Notes under the pieces: generated by a model
The model's input: the letters and a program-made list of their open reading frames with translations, nothing else
Databases searched by the model: none
Told to the model about the DNA's origin: nothing
From: an uncultured bacterium
Lineage (GTDB): Bacteria; Cyanobacteriota; Vampirovibrionia; Gastranaerophilales; Gastranaerophilaceae
Length of the DNA: 64,000 nt
Direction: 5' to 3'
Assembly (NCBI GenBank): GCA_902777855.1
Contig: CACYVN010000001.1
Coordinates: 186,001-250,000, forward strand
In this document: piece after piece, positions 62,103 through 64,000 of the stretch
Layout of the letters: each line of letters begins with the position of its first letter
Position numbering within the stretch: position 1 is the first letter of the stretch
Position numbers and translations under genes: made by a program

Positions 62103-63275
62103 TTATAATTTGGAATTTACAATTTTTCTTCTCTTAATTAAGTCTGCAAAGGCTTCAATTCTTGTGATGTTCCCGGCTTTACCCGTTTGTTCATCAAGCA
62201 CAAGTTCAAGTATGGGGATGTTTTCCTGTCTGCTGACTTTCGGCAAAATATTTTGAGCCACGATTTCCGGCATACAGGAAAATGGCATTATATGTATTAT
62301 ACCATCAATACCGTTTTTTGCAGCAAATACGCTGTCGCCTACTGTTTCCAAGCATTCCCCGCCTATTGCGCGTTTCATATAATCTTTTGCAAAGCGTACG
62401 CAGCGTTGACGATGAGATTCTTTTTTATAAAATATTGATGGCTGTAATACATGTTCTAACCAATCGGAGAAAAATATTTGCCTTTGGACTTCTATTCCGA
62501 GTTCGCCCAATGTTTTTTCTATTTCCTGATTGGTATAAGGGTCTAATAAGACAAAAAATTCTCCCAAAAGATACACTGTCGGTACAATTTTATCTTTATC
62601 TATCGGAATTTTTGCAAAATCTTCAATTACCCGTTGTTTCAGTTTTTTACATTCTCGAACGGATGTTGTTTCTCTTATGATTTCGTACCATTTTTTATAG
62701 CATTTTTCGGCATCGCCTTTATTCAGTTCTCTCGGTCTTGTATAGAACATCAGTTTTTCGGCTTTATCTATTGCAAATGCCTTGTTAAATCCCGTACTAA
62801 AGCCCTTGTAATATCTGTAAGGATTTAGGCATCTTGTAACATGCCAAAATGCTTCAAGTGTTTGTTTCATTTTACTCTGGTACATATCAAATACGCACAT
62901 ATCAAATTTGTAACCGAGTTTTTTTAGAGTTTTTTGAGCCATTTTGGTATAATTGCCAAACCTGCAAGACCCCGGAGCCTGAAACATCATCAGAGTATTT
63001 GCACCATTTTCAAGCGCCATTATGTAGTTGGCAAGATTAAGTTTATACGGTAAACAAATTCCTTCAATACTGTTTTTAACTCCGATTTCAAGCGCTTTGT
63101 TTGTGTTTTGCGGAGGCATAACAATTTTTGCCCCCAAAGAACTGACTAATGCGCCCATAGACAAATCGATATTGCCCATTCTCGGCCAGGCTACAACTCT
63201 GTCTTTTGTCGCTATAGAGTGGTCTTGTTGAGCATAACGCTCTTTATAAAATTGTTTTTCTTTTGAATTCTTCAA
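62103..63275 (-). CDS. 2-hydroxyacyl-CoA dehydratase / activase-related protein
   Basis: A 390-residue protein resembling the HgdB/activase-associated family (DUF2229 and 2-hydroxyglutaryl-CoA dehydratase D-component): VAWPRMGN, CLPYKLNLANYI, MMFQAPGSCRFGNY and the C-terminal IMPFSCMPEIVAQNILPKV...IPILELVLDEQTGKAGNITRIEAFADL. Conserved Cys may bind a 4Fe-4S cluster. The BadF/HgdC-type ATPase partner is not in the window. The start is TTG with GGAAG 8 bases upstream, 3 bp after the upstream stop. Confidence 0.75.
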   Translation of the reverse strand: MKNSKEKQFYKERYAQQDHSIATKDRVVAWPRMGNIDLSMGALVSSLGAKIVMPPQNTNKALEIGVKNSIEGICLPYKLNLANYIMALENGANTLMMFQAPGSCRFGNYTKMAQKTLKKLGYKFDMCVFDMYQSKMKQTLEAFWHVTRCLNPYRYYKGFSTGFNKAFAIDKAEKLMFYTRPRELNKGDAEKCYKKWYEIIRETTSVRECKKLKQRVIEDFAKIPIDKDKIVPTVYLLGEFFVLLDPYTNQEIEKTLGELGIEVQRQIFFSDWLEHVLQPSIFYKKESHRQRCVRFAKDYMKRAIGGECLETVGDSVFAAKNGIDGIIHIMPFSCMPEIVAQNILPKVSRQENIPILELVLDEQTGKAGNITRIEAFADLIKRRKIVNSKL

Positions 63276-63278
63276 TGT

Positions 63279-64000
63279 TTAATCTTCCACTATTATCGGG
63301 TTTGAATAGGCAAAACCTTTGCCGTTTAATTCCGTTTCAACTCTGTACTTCCCGCTTTCGGAGAGTTTAAGTTTCAAATTTTTGGAATTTGTCGTGTTTA
63401 TTTTTGTACCGTCTTTAACTACTGTTATTTTTATTTTTCTTTTACATTCTACATTAATATATGTATCATTGTCCAATTTTAAAGTTTCTCCGCATTGTAC
63501 TTTTGAATTATTATTCAAAATGTAAATATTTGGGATTTTTTTGCACAGGGACAGATTTACAATAATGTTATTTCCGTTTTTTACCGCATTCAATATCTGT
63601 TCTTTTGCCTGTTTAAAATCTTTACTTAATGGTTTATTTAAATGAATTTGATTTAGTATGGTTTTAAAAGAATATGCATAAGACAGAATTTTTACGGGAA
63701 TTATATATTTTGTAATTTTTAATTCGTGGGCATCGCTTCCTGCTATTGCGGGAACAATTTTTGAGTTTTTGTTATTAAGCTCATCCCACCAATCCAGCGT
63801 CTTTTTGTATGGTTTAGTAATAAGATTTTGTTTAAACAAGTACGAATATGCAATTGTAAAAATATTACTATCGTTGTAATTATCGCCCCATTGCGAAAAC
63901 AAATTCCATATTTCCACACCGTCAGGAATGACATTCTTATCAGTCCATTTAAGAGGGCTGAATGAGTTATTACGAATCTCTGATTCGTCAGGATGCGCTG
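63279..64000 (-). CDS. PHP-domain metallohydrolase, CehA-like, 5' end cut by window
   Basis: The frame stays open to the window edge: upstream of a GTG at 63917 it reads AHPDE, NSFSPLKWTD and IPDGVEIWN in frame, so the gene starts outside the window. AHP, GVEIWN and GSDAHELK are metal-site phrases of PHP-domain/CehA-type phosphoesterases. The C-terminal ~110 residues are beta-rich (VKDGTKINTTNSKNLKLKL...YRVETEL). It is directly upstream of the dehydratase-like gene and probably in one operon. Confidence 0.75.
   Translation of the reverse strand, partial: AHPDESEIRNNSFSPLKWTDKNVIPDGVEIWNLFSQWGDNYNDSNIFTIAYSYLFKQNLITKPYKKTLDWWDELNNKNSKIVPAIAGSDAHELKITKYIIPVKILSYAYSFKTILNQIHLNKPLSKDFKQAKEQILNAVKNGNNIIVNLSLCKKIPNIYILNNNSKVQCGETLKLDNDTYINVECKRKIKITVVKDGTKINTTNSKNLKLKLSESGKYRVETELNGKGFAYSNPIIVED

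Noticed and set aside
1-64000. CRISPR arrays
   Set aside because: No run of regularly spaced short direct repeats with unique spacers was seen on either strand; the repeats found are palindromic or tandem with identical content.

Overview
The window is AT-rich, gene-dense bacterial chromosome. It most likely comes from a gut Gastranaerophilales genome (Candidatus Melainabacteria / Vampirovibrionia, the non-photosynthetic sister lineage of Cyanobacteria). The main evidence is the ATP synthase cluster a-c-b'-b-delta-alpha-gamma, which carries two b-type subunits and ends at gamma without beta and epsilon, as in cyanobacteria. Supporting signs are many small lineage-restricted secreted or cytosolic proteins and a fermentative, sodium-dependent energy module. 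The assignment is an inference from gene order and protein style.

Layout: (1) 1-12.7 kb is an accessory island. It holds a phage terminase-small-subunit-like gene, then a restriction-modification and repair cluster (Vsr, MazG-like pyrophosphatase, Bsp6I-like nuclease, two tandem PD-(D/E)XK proteins, a C5 cytosine methyltransferase, an HhH-GPD glycosylase). From 5.88 to 10.37 kb, unrelated accessory genes are separated by four copies of a structured ~165-bp repeat, all in one orientation and each just downstream of a stop codon. The genes include an RHH/NifX-like protein, an MBL hydrolase, a HEPN protein resembling ApeA and a broken ABC permease. EcsC-like and PDDEXK_4-like genes follow. (2) 12.7-28.6 kb is chromosomal backbone: tRNA-Asn, Bax-inhibitor-like protein, M49-like peptidase, a two-component system with TadA, a GT2 glycosyltransferase with Apt, an acyltransferase, small lineage proteins, and the operon birA-oadG-oadA-oadB for a biotin-dependent Na+-pumping decarboxylase. 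(3) 28.8-33.7 kb is the ATP synthase operon. (4) 33.7-40.2 kb has a glucan-dikinase-like protein, tRNA-Leu(CAA) followed by two tandem ~189-bp units that each repeat the tRNA 3' end, FtsZ, a transglycosylase-like protein, an NrtR-like regulator and SecG. (5) 40.2-45.3 kb has a REP-associated transposase with its palindromes, RadA-PncC, and a ParDE toxin-antitoxin pair between a gene and a fossil copy of that gene's 3' end. (6) 45.5-64 kb has YbaB-RecR, an OppF-like ATPase, SmpB, Maf, a LuxR-type regulator, an NSS symporter, a DagK-PAP2 lipid pair, two radical SAM proteins, an SLBB polysaccharide-export protein, an XRE regulator, a 2-hydroxyacyl-CoA dehydratase-like protein and a PHP-domain gene cut by the window edge.

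How the parts work together: the decarboxylase and the NSS symporter imply a sodium gradient, while the ATP synthase c subunit lacks the classical Na+ ligands and looks proton-coupled. The methyltransferase cluster carries two possible repair routes for the T:G mismatches that 5-methylcytosine deamination creates. The most unusual feature is the 5.9-10.4 kb repeat-separated gene array, which resembles a cassette array but has no canonical integron sites and no integrase in the window.
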